Below, in pieces: positions 1 to 11,371 of a stretch of DNA of 41,703 bases; the stretch's first letter is position 1; the number at the start of each line of letters is the position of its first letter. This stretch comes from Podochytrium sp. JEL0797. Lineage: Eukaryota > Chytridiomycota > Chytridiomycetes > Chytridiales > Chytriomycetaceae. A model generated the notes under the pieces. The model did not search any database. It was given only the letters and a program-made list of their open reading frames with translations, and was not told where the DNA came from. The stretch lies in assembly GCA_027596195.1 (NCBI GenBank), contig JADGJG010000114.1, positions 1 to 41,703 of the forward strand. Direction: 5' to 3'. The translations under genes and the position numbers were made by a program.

Positions 1-3000
1 CAAACAACTCTTGCTTCTTGTCAGCGTTATTGGCTGCGTTGCACTGCCTAATGACTGCTGCTTTTGAGGAGTGGAAGCAGTTTCCGTTTGCGAAGGGGCA
101 TCCAATTGGGCTGCTCATTACGCTATACTCGTCGACGACGGCTGAGTTGAAGCGGCCACGAAAAGCTTCTTTTGCAAGGTGCCTGGATGGCTGTTGGGAC
201 TTTTGGTGTGCGGAAACCAAGAAGCCGCGTGGGGAGTATGGGAATCCGTTTGATGTCCTCAATCTGTGTTTGCGGGTGTTGCCCGAGGATCATGGCCTTT
301 CCTCTCTCTTTCGGATTCGCTCCAGCTCGTACTGCGAGTGTCAAAACGGTCATGTATCGATTGGTCGACAAGATGCAAAGCATGAATCTCAGTTTGTCTT
401 GGTATTCACTCCTTTTCTCCCGAAAATTGAATGAAATCTGATGAAAATTGAACAGGTCGTCAAGTTGCAAGACGCCGAACATTACCCGACTTTCGCTGCT
501 TTCCTTACAGCACTTGAGTCCTCTCGACCCTCTGCGGACGCGATCCACGAAGCTTGTGCGGCAGATGGTTGCGGGATGGGTCTCATTCGAGAAATCATCG
601 ACTTTGACTTTCCCAGTCGGTACCTTGCCATCGAGCTGTCAACGGACAATCGCTGGAATATTCCTAGCTCAGTCGAGTTTGATGGGTCGCGGTGGGAGCT
701 GGAAAATCGGATCTTCAGTGAAACGGTTTTCGGGGCGCATTTCACTTCCGAATCACAGTTGACTTCAAAAGCCGTCGACACACCTGGTGTTTATTATCAC
801 AACGACATGGACAACCAAGGATTTGCGCGGTTGTTGCACAAGGATCGTGTTAGAATGAACGGAGTTCAACCATTGGGTGCGTTTTTGTTTTTCGAGAGGA
901 AGGAAGGAGTTGATCGCGTTGTTGAGAAACAGTGAGTATTTATTTGCTCTTCTCTCTTTTGTGAATCCACGCTTATTTCGGAATGAATTCAGTCAGAAAG
1001 GCGCGGGGTGGGACCCCTTGCCTTCCTTCCCACTCGGCAAGTCGGAAGCGATCATTGACCGTCTGTTCCAAGGCATCAATCACCATCCTCATGCTTTTTC
1101 CTTGTACTCTCACTACAACAAGCTCTACTTTGCCGAGACGACCGGATTGGGAAAGCTCGTGTTGCTACACAGCGGCAAAGTCATCAACTGCAACAAGATC
1201 AATCCCGTTAATCAATTTGATGTGGATGTTTTGAAGGTTGGCATGCGTGCGACTGTCACTGGTGCCAATGGGGCGGTGATTGCAGGCTTTTCCTTTGATT
1301 CAATTCCTGCGCGTGTCATTTTGTCGGTTCCGGCTCTTAACGGAAGTGTTCAAGAGATTCCATACGCATTGAAAGATGTCATCTTCCTCAAGAAAGACAT
1401 CTTGGTCTCCCAAACGGAGGGAAACGGAATCAAGGTGCCATTGACTGTGCCTCCAGCGAAATATCGCCCACCCACCAACCATCCTCCTCCCCAACCATTG
1501 ATGATTGTTCAATCACAACCTCTACCACAACCTCTCCTTCGCCCATCTTCTTCTTCCCTACCACCACCTCCTGTTCCGATTCCGGCTGACCACATCTCCA
1601 TCCTGTGTGGGTTGGTGCATGCGGAGCTGTTTGCGAGCGACGGGACTTTGTCGAAGGGAACGAATGTCACTGCTTTGTTTGATTGGGCCGAAACAGTTTT
1701 GACGCCGGATGGTGTTGGATTCCTCAAATCGGTGTTGGGGCAGAAGGACTGGCAGGGTTCTGTGTATGGAGCCGACGTTGTCGCTTATGACTTGTACCGC
1801 ATTGTCAACCCTTTGATCCTCCCCAAGCAGCCAACGTACTCCTGGCTCAGTGATAATGTGATGAACCCTTGCGCAGAGTCGTTTCAGCGCCTGTCTGGAG
1901 GAACTGTCGTGGTTCTCGACAGCTTTTACGCGGCAGCAGATTCAGCGGAACAGATGTACGTGAATGCTGTGGAAGCGAAATGGAGGCAGGGTGCAGCAAA
2001 GACGAATGTTCCAGCGCTGCGTCGAAATCGCGAGCGAGTTAAAGTGTATGTCGCGCCTTTGCATGTTGCAGGCGTCCACTGGGCAGGGGTTGCCTTCTTC
2101 CTCCAAGAGAACTCGCTGGTTGTTTTTGACTCTTACCCAGGCATGAACGTCGACACTGGTAAGCAAAAACGTCTGAACTCAAACCAATCGTCCCCTAAAT
2201 TTTGATTTCAAGTTGCAAATCTCTTCAAACTCAAAATTGAGACAGCGCTCGGCACCATTCTTCCGGATCCTCAAAATATTACCGTGTTCCATCAGAAAAC
2301 GGCGTACGACTGTGGCCCTTGCGTTCTGTTTCATTTCAAAAACATCTTTGCCGATCCGCAAGGCTGGTTTCAGGATCGCAACCGAGTCAGAACTCTGCAT
2401 CCAGCGAGAGACCCAAGGGATATGGTGTTGGAGACGTGGATTTCGGGCATCGACGGATACCCGCATTCAGTTGAACCACAGCGTTTCGACTTGACGAGGC
2501 TGCCAAGATTGTATCGTGAGTGGAAGGTCTCGGACTTGGACCTGTTTCTTGGATCTGAGGATGGATCTTTTTTGCTTGACAGCGATGAGGACATTGAGAC
2601 CGGGAGGAAGAGGATTTTGAGTGAGGAAGTAGTTCGTTTGCAAGCCGAGGCGGATGCGCGGGTGGAGAAGGAGAAGGAGGCAGTGAGGATGAAGAACGAG
2701 CGTTTGGAGCATGAGGCAAGTATGAGGGTTGAGTATGAGGAGGCGGAAATGGAGCGGATGAGATTGGAGCGTGAGAGTGAGGAAATCGCGTTGGTGGAAT
2801 CTTTGCGGATGGAACGACGATTTGAACTTGCGGATGAATCTGCAGTATTGGCATTATCCGACGCAACAGGTGGCATATCGAATTTTGGTAAGAGTTCTCT
2901 CAGGTGGATTCACTCATTTCTGATGATAATTGTAGCACCCGCCCGCATTATTAGTTATGATGACGACTCAAAGCAATTCAAGGTCGAAATTGCGCTCTCG

Positions 3001-3636
3001 CCTTTTCTTCCGACGTCAGTCAAGACTCTTTCGCGACGCGGACTCATTCACCAGTACGAGGACGAATTCACCAAATGCGAGCTGGACGAGCGCTGCCGCG
3101 CCTTTTTTGTGGACTCAGACGATGAGGACGACGACAAGGGCAACGTTAATCTGGAAGGCGATGTTCTCCCCTTGCTGACGCAGATTCTTCCGAAACTCCA
3201 AGAAGTCATTGACGAGTCAACACCAAGCCCGTTGTTGACGGTATTCAAGGATCGCTCGCGTGGTGTTCGAGGCTCTGATGCTCAGTTACTTCTACGTGCG
3301 GGAAAAACGAGGGGTGGCAAGCGATTGGCAGTCGGCGCAGAGGTTAAACTTTCGGCCAGACATCTGGATCGGGTTGAGAAACTCCTGGGCGAGAAGTTGA
3401 TCGTAGGGAAGAAATTTGCGGGGAACAAGATTGCGCTTATCAAGGATGTGATGATTCCGGAGGCACTTCAGAGGATGAACTTGTTGCGGCATGAAGCGAT
3501 TCTTGAACTCGCTGAGATTCATGAGGTGGAAGTGGAGTATAAGATGGAGAATATGCATCTGTGGGCACAGAGATTGATGACGTGGAAACAATCTTTGACA
3601 TTAGGGAGGGCGATACGAGAGAGCAAGAATGATTAA
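1..3636 (+). CDS. Ulp1-type (C48) cysteine protease, 5' partial
   Basis: Exons <1-401, 456-931, 993-2158, 2213-2887 and 2936-3636 join in one open frame (introns of 54, 61, 54 and 48 bp). The frame is open to the window edge with no ATG, so the start lies outside. The C-terminal half has the Ulp1/SENP order: a WLSD...N segment near 1843, catalytic His in VHW (codon 2077), Asp in FDSYP (2128), then Gln (2293) and Cys in DCGPC (2311). These are de-SUMOylating or related isopeptidases. Upstream is a region with a CEC...H pair and a segment ending YHNDMDNQG, loosely like a ubiquitin-hydrolase fold without an obvious catalytic Cys. After the protease come a Glu/Arg-rich coiled coil (about 2600-2830), an acidic DSDDEDDD patch and a basic tail. 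Such proteases also occur in KDZ-type transposons; no terminal repeats were seen. Family call is firm; substrate unknown. Confidence 0.8.
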
Positions 3637-3702
3637 ATAAACGTGGTTTTATTCGGGTGAGAGGGAAGACGAAAATGATGAAAGTGAATGTGACGGTTGA
3701 CA

Positions 3703-4265
3703 GCTGGCGTGAAGTTTTCGCGGTATCGTGAAGTCATTGAGGTTTTGTGTCGCTGGAATCGATGAGCAGATAGTCACATGGAGGATCGAGGGGAGAAGTT
3801 GGCGGCGAGGCTGACAAAACACTCTTTGCAGCAATTGATAGTGGCTACAGTGGCATGGCGGGCATGAATGAATGGAATGCGACAAAAGGAGCAGGCCAGC
3901 AAGCGTGAAGTTTTCGCGGTATCGTGAAATCTTTGAGATATCGTGTTGCTGGAGTCGCCGGGCAAGGCTGGGAGGCGCACGCCGTGGGCCTTGGCGAGGT
4001 CAATCAGAGTGTCGAGGCGGACAGAGCCGTAGTGGAGCTGTAGTAGTGAGTAATCGTGAGTATGTTGAACGAGGGGGATCGAGGTGGGGAGATGCGGATT
4101 CGATGGCGAGGACGAGAGGTCGCCCACATCCGAGTCGTCCGACGAGAACGCGCAAAGTTCGTCGGGGACGCTGCTCCAGTTTGTAATGAGAAGAGCCTGG
4201 GGTGAGCAGAGGTTAATTGCATGCCCAATGACACCATGGGATGGCACACTAACCAGGCAAGCCAC
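3703..4265 (-). pseudogene. possible adenosine-deaminase N-terminal fragment
   Basis: A minus-strand frame (4265-3774) contains QLHYGSVRLDTLIDLAKAHG followed by VRLP. This resembles the conserved ELHxHLxGSxRxxTLxxLA..HGxxLP start of adenosine/AMP deaminases, but residues of the metal-binding HxH element are missing. No further deaminase sequence follows. Within the piece, a block of about 56 bp beginning GCGTGAAGTTTTCGCGGTAT occurs twice as a direct repeat (from about 3707 and 3903, 196 bp apart). It reads as a decayed, partly duplicated gene fragment lying downstream of R1. The match is one motif only, so the assignment is tentative. Confidence 0.35.
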
Positions 4266-4370
4266 GTGGGCGCTGTGAGGCCTTGGCGCGGGCGTTGGCA
4301 GATGTTGCGGGCATGTTTCTGTGTTTTTCTACCTCTGGCTGCCAACTTTTTTCTTTTTTCCATTGGCATC

Positions 4371-4444
4371 TCTACCGAATTCGCACCCTGGGGGAGATTT
4401 CGGTAGAGGTAGACAGGAAAAATTTTTTTTCTACCTCTACCGAA
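4371..4444. repeat. inverted repeat / hairpin at the R1 break
   Basis: TTCGGTAGAGGTAG at 4399-4412 is perfectly complementary to CTACCTCTACCGAA at 4431-4444, with an 18-nt A/T-rich loop. A third partial copy, TCTACCGAA at 4371-4379, can pair with 4399-4407 instead. The repeat begins within about 20 bp of the point where homology of receptor R1 to R2 and R3 stops. It may be the end of a small inserted element or a scar; no target-site duplication was found. Confidence 0.6.
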
Positions 4445-6259
4445 TGTTGTCGACCCGGAGAATGCGCTTGAGATTGCAATTCAGCAAGTTCGGTTGTAGC
4501 AAACTGACGAGGGTAGAAGTGTATCCAAGCATGCAACCAATAGCCAATACCACTGGCTCAATAATTGTTTTGTTCACGGTCCGAGTCGCAGCGAGGCCAA
4601 ATATCGAAACCAAGCCCATTATCAGCCCAGAAACGCCAAAACTCAGCACTGCCTGTCCTTGGAAGTTTGTGGTGGCATATGACAGCATAATGGGCTGTGG
4701 CGGGCCATCGGGGGGAGGGATGGACGACCCTAACGGTTTGTGTGAGCATCCCGGCAGCATGCATAAAAAACAAATACAAAACCTCCGTAAAAAACAGGAG
4801 AAAGTCCAAGGAAATTAGTGAAATTTGTTGCTTTCCGATTGGTTTGACCAAAACACGTTGTATTATAAAACGTGCCATTGTATTGACATGCTTCGTATGG
4901 GAGGTCGAGATCCCCATGTTGATTTAGTGAAATTGGCTGAATCATGGTTCCATTGTATCCTGTAAACAGCATTTAGGTTTTGGAACACATCACGTGAAAC
5001 TTCACCTGTATTTTGGAACAATGTGAAGTTCATCAAGGATTGAAGCTCGCGGGAGGCCAACTGATCAATCGAATAATTCACGTTTGACTTTATCAACTCA
5101 TCCAATCCAATGAGGATATTCATCACACAATCAAACGCCGGCGCCGCGTTAAAATATTCATACGCATAAGCCAAAGGAAATGTGTCAGAATCCAAATGCG
5201 CAATTTCCAGAAACTTCTCGTAAAAATCATTTATGATTGGCGCAGGGTGAGAAAAATCTACTGGAGTTGTTGCGGCCAAATACACATATCCCTGAGCAAA
5301 TGGAATCGTCTGCTGTACAGATTCGTCTAATGCATTATCGGAAATCCAAACATGATTTGGCGAAGCCAAACCCATTTCTGCAAGAGCGTAATAAACGGAA
5401 GAGTCAAATCCGTTTTTTCGCTCCCCCAGGAAGATGATATAACGTGCATCCACCAGCTGCAAGGTCTGAAACGCGGAAACAATGTCGACATTCGAAAAGA
5501 CTGTTGGAATGGAGATCTCGGCAAGAATTCGGATATTTTCACTCTCCAAGGCTGCTTGAATATCATAAAAATCTATATCGCCACAAACAAGAATGAAAGG
5601 AAGATCATGAAAAATTCGTGTGTTGAGCCGTGAAAGAGTGGCATGTTCTCACCTCCGAGTGCAAAGCTGTCATCACTTTCATACACGATCGCCACGCGTT
5701 GCACGTCCCAATTTTTCAACAACTGAATCATATGTCGACCATAACCATACGATGGAATAGTCCGCCAAAAATATGGATAATTTTGCTTGTTGGAGAGATG
5801 TTGGGAAGCAGAGGTCCCCGAACAATAAGGGATTTGAGCATACGAAAGCGCTTCCGCAGATCGGATGGCCGCTCGACTATACTCCGTTCCTAACACGGCA
5901 ATAACATCCGTGTGTTTGTTGATGATATCGTCGGCCATGATGGAAGAAGCCCAGCCGCCCGACGCGCCCATATAATCATTTTCAACTGTCGGCCACCACG
6001 GCCCGCAATCAGTGAATCGCTTGATATTGACAGTCACTCCGGGCAATATAGCGGTACTGTTGTTGATGATTTCAATGGCGGCCATGCCTGCCAAATCCGA
6101 GAAATATAGATATCCGCTGGATGAGTTGATCTGGTCAACGGACGCGTTCGCGTTGATCATTGCAGTAAAGTTGGTGACGAGGGAACCATTCAACTCAAGA
6201 GGAAAGAAGCAATATTCATTCACGAATCCGATGGTGATATTCACGTTGGAGATCGCCAT
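4437..6259 (-). pseudogene. GABA-B-type class C receptor R1, truncated
   Basis: Exons 6259-5653, 5572-5006, 4959-4783 and 4729-4437 splice in phase 1 to a 547-residue protein. The first about 450 residues form a periplasmic-binding/ANF-type ligand domain (for example LPGVTVNIKRFTDCGPWWP and NYPYFWRTIPSYGYG). Then come the conserved GSSIPPPDG linker and two membrane helices. Homology to R2 and R3 ends in NCNLKRIL and the frame closes six residues later (RVDNIR). Helices 3-7 and the C-terminal domain are lost, so it cannot be a normal 7TM receptor. The ligand domain frame is otherwise clean, so it might still be made as a membrane-anchored binding protein. No signal peptide is visible at the start MAISNVNIT. 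Intron 3 begins with the weak donor GTTTTG, as in R2 and R3. Confidence 0.8.
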
Positions 6260-6518
6260 GTTTTTTTGCGGGGTGGACAATTATTTCGGCGAAGCATTAT
6301 GGATAAACTTAAAGTTCTCGGTTTTCCCCGTTTCAATTGTTTAATTATGTATATTCGTGCACCCCTTCATTCAACTGGATTTTATTAAAAATTTGTTTGA
6401 TTTTTTCGAGGCGAAAAAACACATTTCCCTCAATTCCCTTCCATTTAATAAATAACCGTGAATATTTTTGCGCCGGTGAAACCAAGTACAAATAGAAACT
6501 ACAATGAACCGAGGGTTC

Positions 6519-6632
6519 TATAAATTCGTCGTAATTGACTAGCTCATCAAAAAGTGAGAATAAGCGCCTGATTGTACCGTGAATAGTGTGAGGGGAAAGG
6601 CGCGAAAAACGCAAATCGCTGCCGTATTATCG
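6519..6632 (+). pseudogene. relic of the ATG15-like lipase 3' end
   Basis: The stretch from AATTCGTCGTAATTGACTAG through ATCAAAAAGTGAGAATAAGC to the ATCGCTGCCGTA tail aligns with the last about 110 bp of the lipase gene ending at 18077 (ELIKKWEYAPDCAVNSARGG). In-frame stops and indels show that it is dead. It lies just upstream of R1, the same relative place and orientation that the intact lipase has next to R2. Confidence 0.75.
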
Positions 6633-6683
6633 GATTGAAGAAAACGCATTTGATCTTAAGCTTGATAAGGGAGGATGGTCGGT

Positions 6684-6985
6684 TTACTTCCTCTGACTCG
6701 TCAGTGAAACCGTCCTGAAACGTGCCAAAAGGGCATATACGCGTTCGACGGACGAATCCATAGATAGGTTATAAAAAGAGATGCTTGAAACGAACGTTAA
6801 ACTGAGCGGCAAATTAGGATTCCCTTTTTGACATAGAAACTCCACACGTTCACCGACGAACGGAAAAACACCCACCGTCTTTTATGCAAAGATTGAATCT
6901 CATAAATCACGCTAAACCATTCCGACCAACGCAACAGCAATTTCTGCTGCCGGAAGCGAAACGCGGATTTTTGTAAATGAGGTCC
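6684..6985 (-). pseudogene. relic of receptor C-terminal domain
   Basis: Read on the minus strand, about 6985-6840 encodes RFRQQKLLLRWSEWF, then EIQSLHKRRWVFFRSS and VNVWSFY. This matches the end of R2 (FRFRQQKMLLRWSEWF, QSLHKRRWVSLRS, KVWSYS) and of R3. Nothing of the 7TM part remains, and the downstream part to 6684 is divergent. Together with the lipase relic at 6519-6632 it reproduces the lipase / convergent-receptor arrangement seen at 18.0-18.7 kb. Confidence 0.75.
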
Positions 6986-7172
6986 ACTCTTCGGGGCTCC
7001 CCCTGGAAATACCCCCCACTTTTCCCAAATCTTCTCCGATAAAACCTTTTAATGAAAATAATTGAAAGAATGAATAGCCTCTTAAAAGGAATAGGTTTCA
7101 GTTCACCCACACCTGTCGTTCCATGTCCGTCGTCGTCAAAGTCGAAAAGGCGTATCACGATGGAGCTAGTAG

Positions 7173-7709
7173 TATCTGCAGACACAGTTCCAAGCTTTGA
7201 CGGACGTTGAGGTGACCACGGAGATCGAAAAGTTGAGGCACAGCAAATTTGACAATGGACGGCTCGCAATGACCTCCTTGAAGGAACGCAAGCGCTTCCA
7301 GTCTACAGTCGCGGTGTCGGATTATTTCAAGGAGGAGATTCTCAAGGCCGCTCTAGTGCGCAATTGGAAGACGCAAGATAGCGACATTGTGTCAGTGAAG
7401 AAGGCAACCAACAAGAATCTGGATGAATTCAAAGTTGAGGAAATCCGTGACGGTACTCATAACGTTTTAGTACTGGAGGAATGTCTGGGGTTCATCGACC
7501 CAGTCACCGGATTGGAGATCGATCCGAAAAAGTGCGGCTGGACGAAAACGCAGGAACATCGTCAAATTGGTTCATTCAAGAGCCAGGTACGCCCTTCAAA
7601 TATTCTAAACTGCTGTTGCGTTAGTCTTTGTGAAAAGAAAATGTCTATAAAAATCAATCACATTCGTGGGTCTTTTCGACTGGGCAAAACCAGGCTTGTG
7701 CGCCGTTGA
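7173..7709 (+). CDS. unassigned ORF, incomplete model
   Basis: Open frame from 7173 with coding-like composition, containing TVAVSDYFKEEILKAALV and FIDPVTGLEIDPKKCGWTK. I recognise no family. No ATG heads the frame: a TAG lies at 7170, and an upstream ATG at 7123 is out of frame. AG dinucleotides near 7180-7187 could be splice acceptors from an unseen first exon. A plausible donor (CAG|GTACGC) lies at about 7589, and beyond it the frame looks non-coding. It may be the middle exon of a gene or a fragment. No neighbour helps to assign it. Confidence 0.3.
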   Translation, partial: YLQTQFQALTDVEVTTEIEKLRHSKFDNGRLAMTSLKERKRFQSTVAVSDYFKEEILKAALVRNWKTQDSDIVSVKKATNKNLDEFKVEEIRDGTHNVLVLEECLGFIDPVTGLEIDPKKCGWTKTQEHRQIGSFKSQVRPSNILNCCCVSLCEKKMSIKINHIRGSFRLGKTRLVRR

Positions 7710-7822
7710 AAAAAATTCCCCGCTGAATCGCAAAAGATCGCCGAATTCACCAGACCCGTAAAACCGAAAACACAATGCTCAAAATGGATATATTCACACA
7801 CAGAGAAGACAAAAAACAAAAA

Positions 7823-8302
7823 TCAACGACGCCCCAAAAGCCCACGCCTCCCCGGCGCAACCACAACCACCGGCACAGCACCACCAACCACCACCGCAGG
7901 TCTGCTCGGAGCCACCACAACGGCAGGGCCTCTTCTCAACAGCGACGGCGCGACGACGACGACAGGGGGTCTTCTGGGGGGAGGGGCGACCACGACAATT
8001 GGTCTGGGAGCAGGACGGACGACGACAACAGGAGGGGGCGCAGGTTGTTGGACGTACACGGGTGGCGCTTCTTGGGGGGCCATCATGATGTTGAGGACGG
8101 TACCTGGAATTCACACAGCGACGAATAAGTCAAAGGGGGCGGCAGAAGATATCAAAATGCACAATGTCTCACCAGGCTGCAAGGCATGGGAATTCGTTTG
8201 CAACCAGGGGTTGCACGCAAACAGTTGGTCGAGAGAGATTCCGAAGCGTTGGGCGATGCCAAAGGCGTTGTCGCCGGGTTGGACAATGTATTGCTGGTTC
8301 AT
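7823..8302 (-). CDS. LysM-domain protein with Val/Pro-rich tail
   Basis: Exon 1 (8302-8173) and exon 2 (8103-7823) are separated by a 69-bp phase-1 intron and give 136 residues. Residues 1-45 are a LysM module (QQYIVQPGDNAFGIAQRFGI, then LDQLFACNPWLQ, LQPG), a peptidoglycan/chitin-oligomer binding fold. No signal peptide precedes it. The rest is low complexity, made of repeated PVVVVAP/RRPP units ending in Arg-rich GRRGLLGRR. The LysM exon and its phase-1 border (PG|TVLN) match those of the LysM-DM9 gene at 37.6 kb, while the second exons are unrelated. The tail resembles that of the membrane protein at 23198-23515. Function and location are unknown. Confidence 0.75.
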
Positions 8303-8519
8303 TTTTCTTTTGTTTTTTGTAATGCGCTGCTTTTTCGCGTCTTTTTGAGCCTTCGATTTCCGAATTTCAGACACATTGTTTTCGCGCGTTTTGTGTCTCA
8401 AATTTTGAACCCTCAACCCAAGGATCTGGGAACGCGTGGGTCAGCGACGGCAAAGCCAGACATGTTTGTAATCATTTGCAAATGCACACTCTTTAATCCA
8501 AGGGTCCTATAACACTCGC

Positions 8520-9674
8520 CTAAACGGCCCCCACATCCTTCTCCGAACCCCCCACAACACCACCACCACCACCCCCACTCTTCTTCACAACCATCAAATA
8601 ATTCATATCCAAATCTCCACACCCCGGCGCAACCCCCAACACCCCGCCCTTCTTGTCCCCATCCAACACAACCCACCGATTCTCCAACAACCTCAACGCC
8701 ATGCCACTCACATCTACAACCTCCAATCGAACGCCATCAGTTTCTTTCGCTTCAGCGCTTTTGATGAATGATTCGAGTTCGGTGGGAGTCACGTATTTGG
8801 AGTGGTCGTGGGTCCCGGTGGGAACCCATTTCAAAACGTGTTCGGCAAGGAGGACGGTGAAGAGGTATGAGGCAGGAGTCCGGTTAATGGTCGAGAATAC
8901 GGCAACACCGCCAGGCTAATATGATTCGAGAAACAAAATGCGTTGAGCATTTTCCCGCAAACCCCACTCTTCGCCAAAAAGCAACCAAACAAACCTTAAC
9001 CAAATCCAAACAATTCCCAATAAACACCTTCGGATCATTCACATGCTCCACAACCTCCAACGAGCAAACAACATCAAACCGCCGATTTCCCTCCTCCTCC
9101 ACAACCTTCTCCACAGTCTGTGGGCGATACACCACCCTCCCTTCCAACATGGGATCCAACGCGGCATGAAACGTGGCCATGCTCGTATTCTCAGGAGACG
9201 CGTCAAGTCCTGTTTCTCCCTCACAATGAGTCTTCACCACACCCCCAAAACAAAGGGCACATTCAAACTCACCAGTCACCTCCGCACCCAGCCTCGCCAA
9301 CGCCTCACTCAACAACCCCCCACCACACCCAACATCCAACACCTTCAGGCCCTTGAACGGAGCCGCAGGAGTCGCCTGAAGCAACTGCGGGTCGAGATGT
9401 GCGAGGACGTGTTTCCGAATGTATTGCATGCGCACGGGGTTCATTTGGTGCAGCTGAAGTGTCGAAGTAAAAATGGTTCAATGGGGTTGAAGGAGGGACA
9501 GAGACGGGGGAGTGTTACCATCCCGAACTGGCCTTTTGGATCCCACCACTCGTGCGACGCCTGCGCAAACTTGGAGACTTCTGCGGCATCGATGGATGAG
9601 GAGATGCTTCGAGTGTTGGTGAGGTGGAGCGATCGCAGCGCTGCAGAGGAGACGAGAAGTCGGCGGGATATCAT
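8520..9674 (-). CDS. COQ3: ubiquinone biosynthesis O-methyltransferase, mitochondrial
   Basis: Exons 9674-9519, 9453-9273, 9209-8995 and 8915-8520 (introns of 65, 63 and 79 bp) give 315 residues, the usual length. The protein methylates both ring hydroxyls in coenzyme Q synthesis, using S-adenosylmethionine. The N-terminus MISRRLLVSSAALRSLHLTN is Arg/Ser-rich without acids, a typical mitochondrial presequence. It is followed by HEWWDPKGQFGMLHQMNPVR, SAM motif I LDVGCGGGLLSEALARLGAE, VTGLDASPEN, and the LEVVEHV and PGGVAVFSTINRT motifs of the UbiG/COQ3 family. The only oddity is a Gly-rich, poorly conserved C-terminus. Assignment is firm. Confidence 0.93.
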
Positions 9675-9874
9675 CTTTTTTTTGTTCGCTTGGAAATGAA
9701 GTATCAACCCCCCCTGAATCCACAAAACCACCGACGATTCAGCCATGGGATGTCTTCAATATGGACAGGGTGATTCGCGTGATGTTGTGGTGGGGAATAA
9801 AGGTGACGCGTGATGGAATGGGTGGAATATTGGCTCACGATCATTTATATTCCAACAATTGAAACACCTCATAA

Positions 9875-11192
9875 TCAATCATGTCGCAGCAATAACACTC
9901 CCACCGTCAAATCATAGCCTTTACCGAAGACGGGACCATAACCTGAACGTCCCTTTAGTCCAACAGACAAACTCTTTTCATCACGAGCAGTGGGATAAAT
10001 CTGCCAATCCGACCACCCTCCCACACCAGGGATCCCAAAGAATACACACATTTCATTGACGGCAATAGCTTCCCCATTCGAATGCCACGCAGAATCCACA
10101 AATCCACCAACAACTTGGCCGTGTGCTGTCTTCATGATAGTCAGCGTGTGAATTTTCGGATGCACGAAAAAGCAAGGTCAGCTGTGTTGGAACAAGAGCC
10201 GTGATTTGCTGAAGGTTCTGGAGGAGAGGAGCCATATCTTTACCCAACACCTTGGATTCGTCAACAAGAAGAGTACCCCAAAGACCACCAACATGGCAGC
10301 CAAGATGCTCCGAAAGCAGGCGAGGGAGGTAGTCAGGGAGAATTCCGACAAATGGACAACAAGCAGCGTGTAATCGTCCACAGCGAGCGAAAAGAGGCCA
10401 GCAGCAGGAATGAGCGGTACAATGTGACAGCGAGCCCTCTTGGCGGAAAAGTCCGTGGTCATTCCACATTCCACCGAAATGATATCGCAGTCTTGACGAG
10501 ACTTGGCCTAACCAATCAACAGCCTCCATTTGTTCGCCTTTATGATTCTGCGATGGCGAATAATGGGCATCAGTTCGTCGACACCCATGTTGCCCAACGC
10601 GCCGGTCCCGATCCAACCGCCTCCGTAATATTCGAACCCGCCTTCAACGGTGCTTCTTCTTTGAGCTTCTCATTCCCAAGCGTGTCACACAGCGCGTAGA
10701 AATCAAAGGCGTTGACGGGAGTGAGGTTGGCAGCAAAGTGTTCCAGACACTGGTCCTTGATGGATGGAAGCAGCAACAGATCCGAAATCAACGCAACCTC
10801 CGACAACAGCGATTCTTCGACTGTGGCCGTGCCCGTGTAAATGAATTCGAGGATCGTGTGGAGAGTTTCGTCTTTGACATCGAGGTGGGACAGCACGGCT
10901 CGGAGGGACTTGGATCTCTTGGCATCAATCTCAACGTCCTTTGCAACTACCACGGAAGAGTCGGACCAGGTCTCTGACAGCGCCTTGTTGTAATACTCGC
11001 AGGTCTGGGAGAGGATGTTGGCATGGGCAAAGACGGGGGTCTTGGAGGGACCCACGAGGAGGAGAACATCCGCAAAGGTGGGATCGAGACGGATGGCGTT
11101 GAGGGTGCAGGGGATGGGGGACTCGCTGGTGAGCGTGAGCGGTGGCGACAGGGTCAACGAATCAAAACAAAACAAATACTCACCCGTCCCAT
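9875..11192 (-). pseudogene. BTB-TLDc protein, broken copy B1
   Basis: A possible first exon ATGGGACGG (11192-11184) splices to 11121, opening a clear BTB/POZ domain (FADVLLLVGPSKTPVFAHAN, then ILSQTCEYY and LEFIYTGTA) and a BACK-like helix region. The frame then stops (TGA, 10570-10572). Homology to copy B2 continues in other frames: TTDFSAKRAR and LFSLAVDDY about 10460-10370, a different frame from about 10350 to 10170 (LLFRASE), and a third frame 10165-9875 with the TLDc core (HGQVVGGFVDSAW, WQIYPTARDE, GPVFGKGYDL). The usual FHxxCDG segment is deleted. At least three frame breaks make this a pseudogene. BTB-TLDc proteins are linked elsewhere to Cul3 adaptors and oxidative-stress proteins. 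Confidence 0.75.
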
Positions 11193-11371
11193 CTCTGACT
11201 TCACAATCGAAATTGGTTAGAGATTGGAACGTTGGCGTTGTGGAATTCCTCCTGAGTCAGCTAGGAACATTTTTCTCAAATCAGCGCGTCCCATCAAGCT
11301 GCTGCCCACGCGCAAGGGAAGGAAGACCCGCCAGTCTGGCCATTGCTCTAGAGAGGCTCAGTTAAACAACT

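Noticed and set aside
4730..4782. Frameshift in R1 exon 3 (and the like in R3 near 19800)
   Set aside because: An intron with donor GTTTTG and acceptor TTAG restores GGSSIPPPDG in R1, R2 and R3, at the position where R4 has a clear intron.
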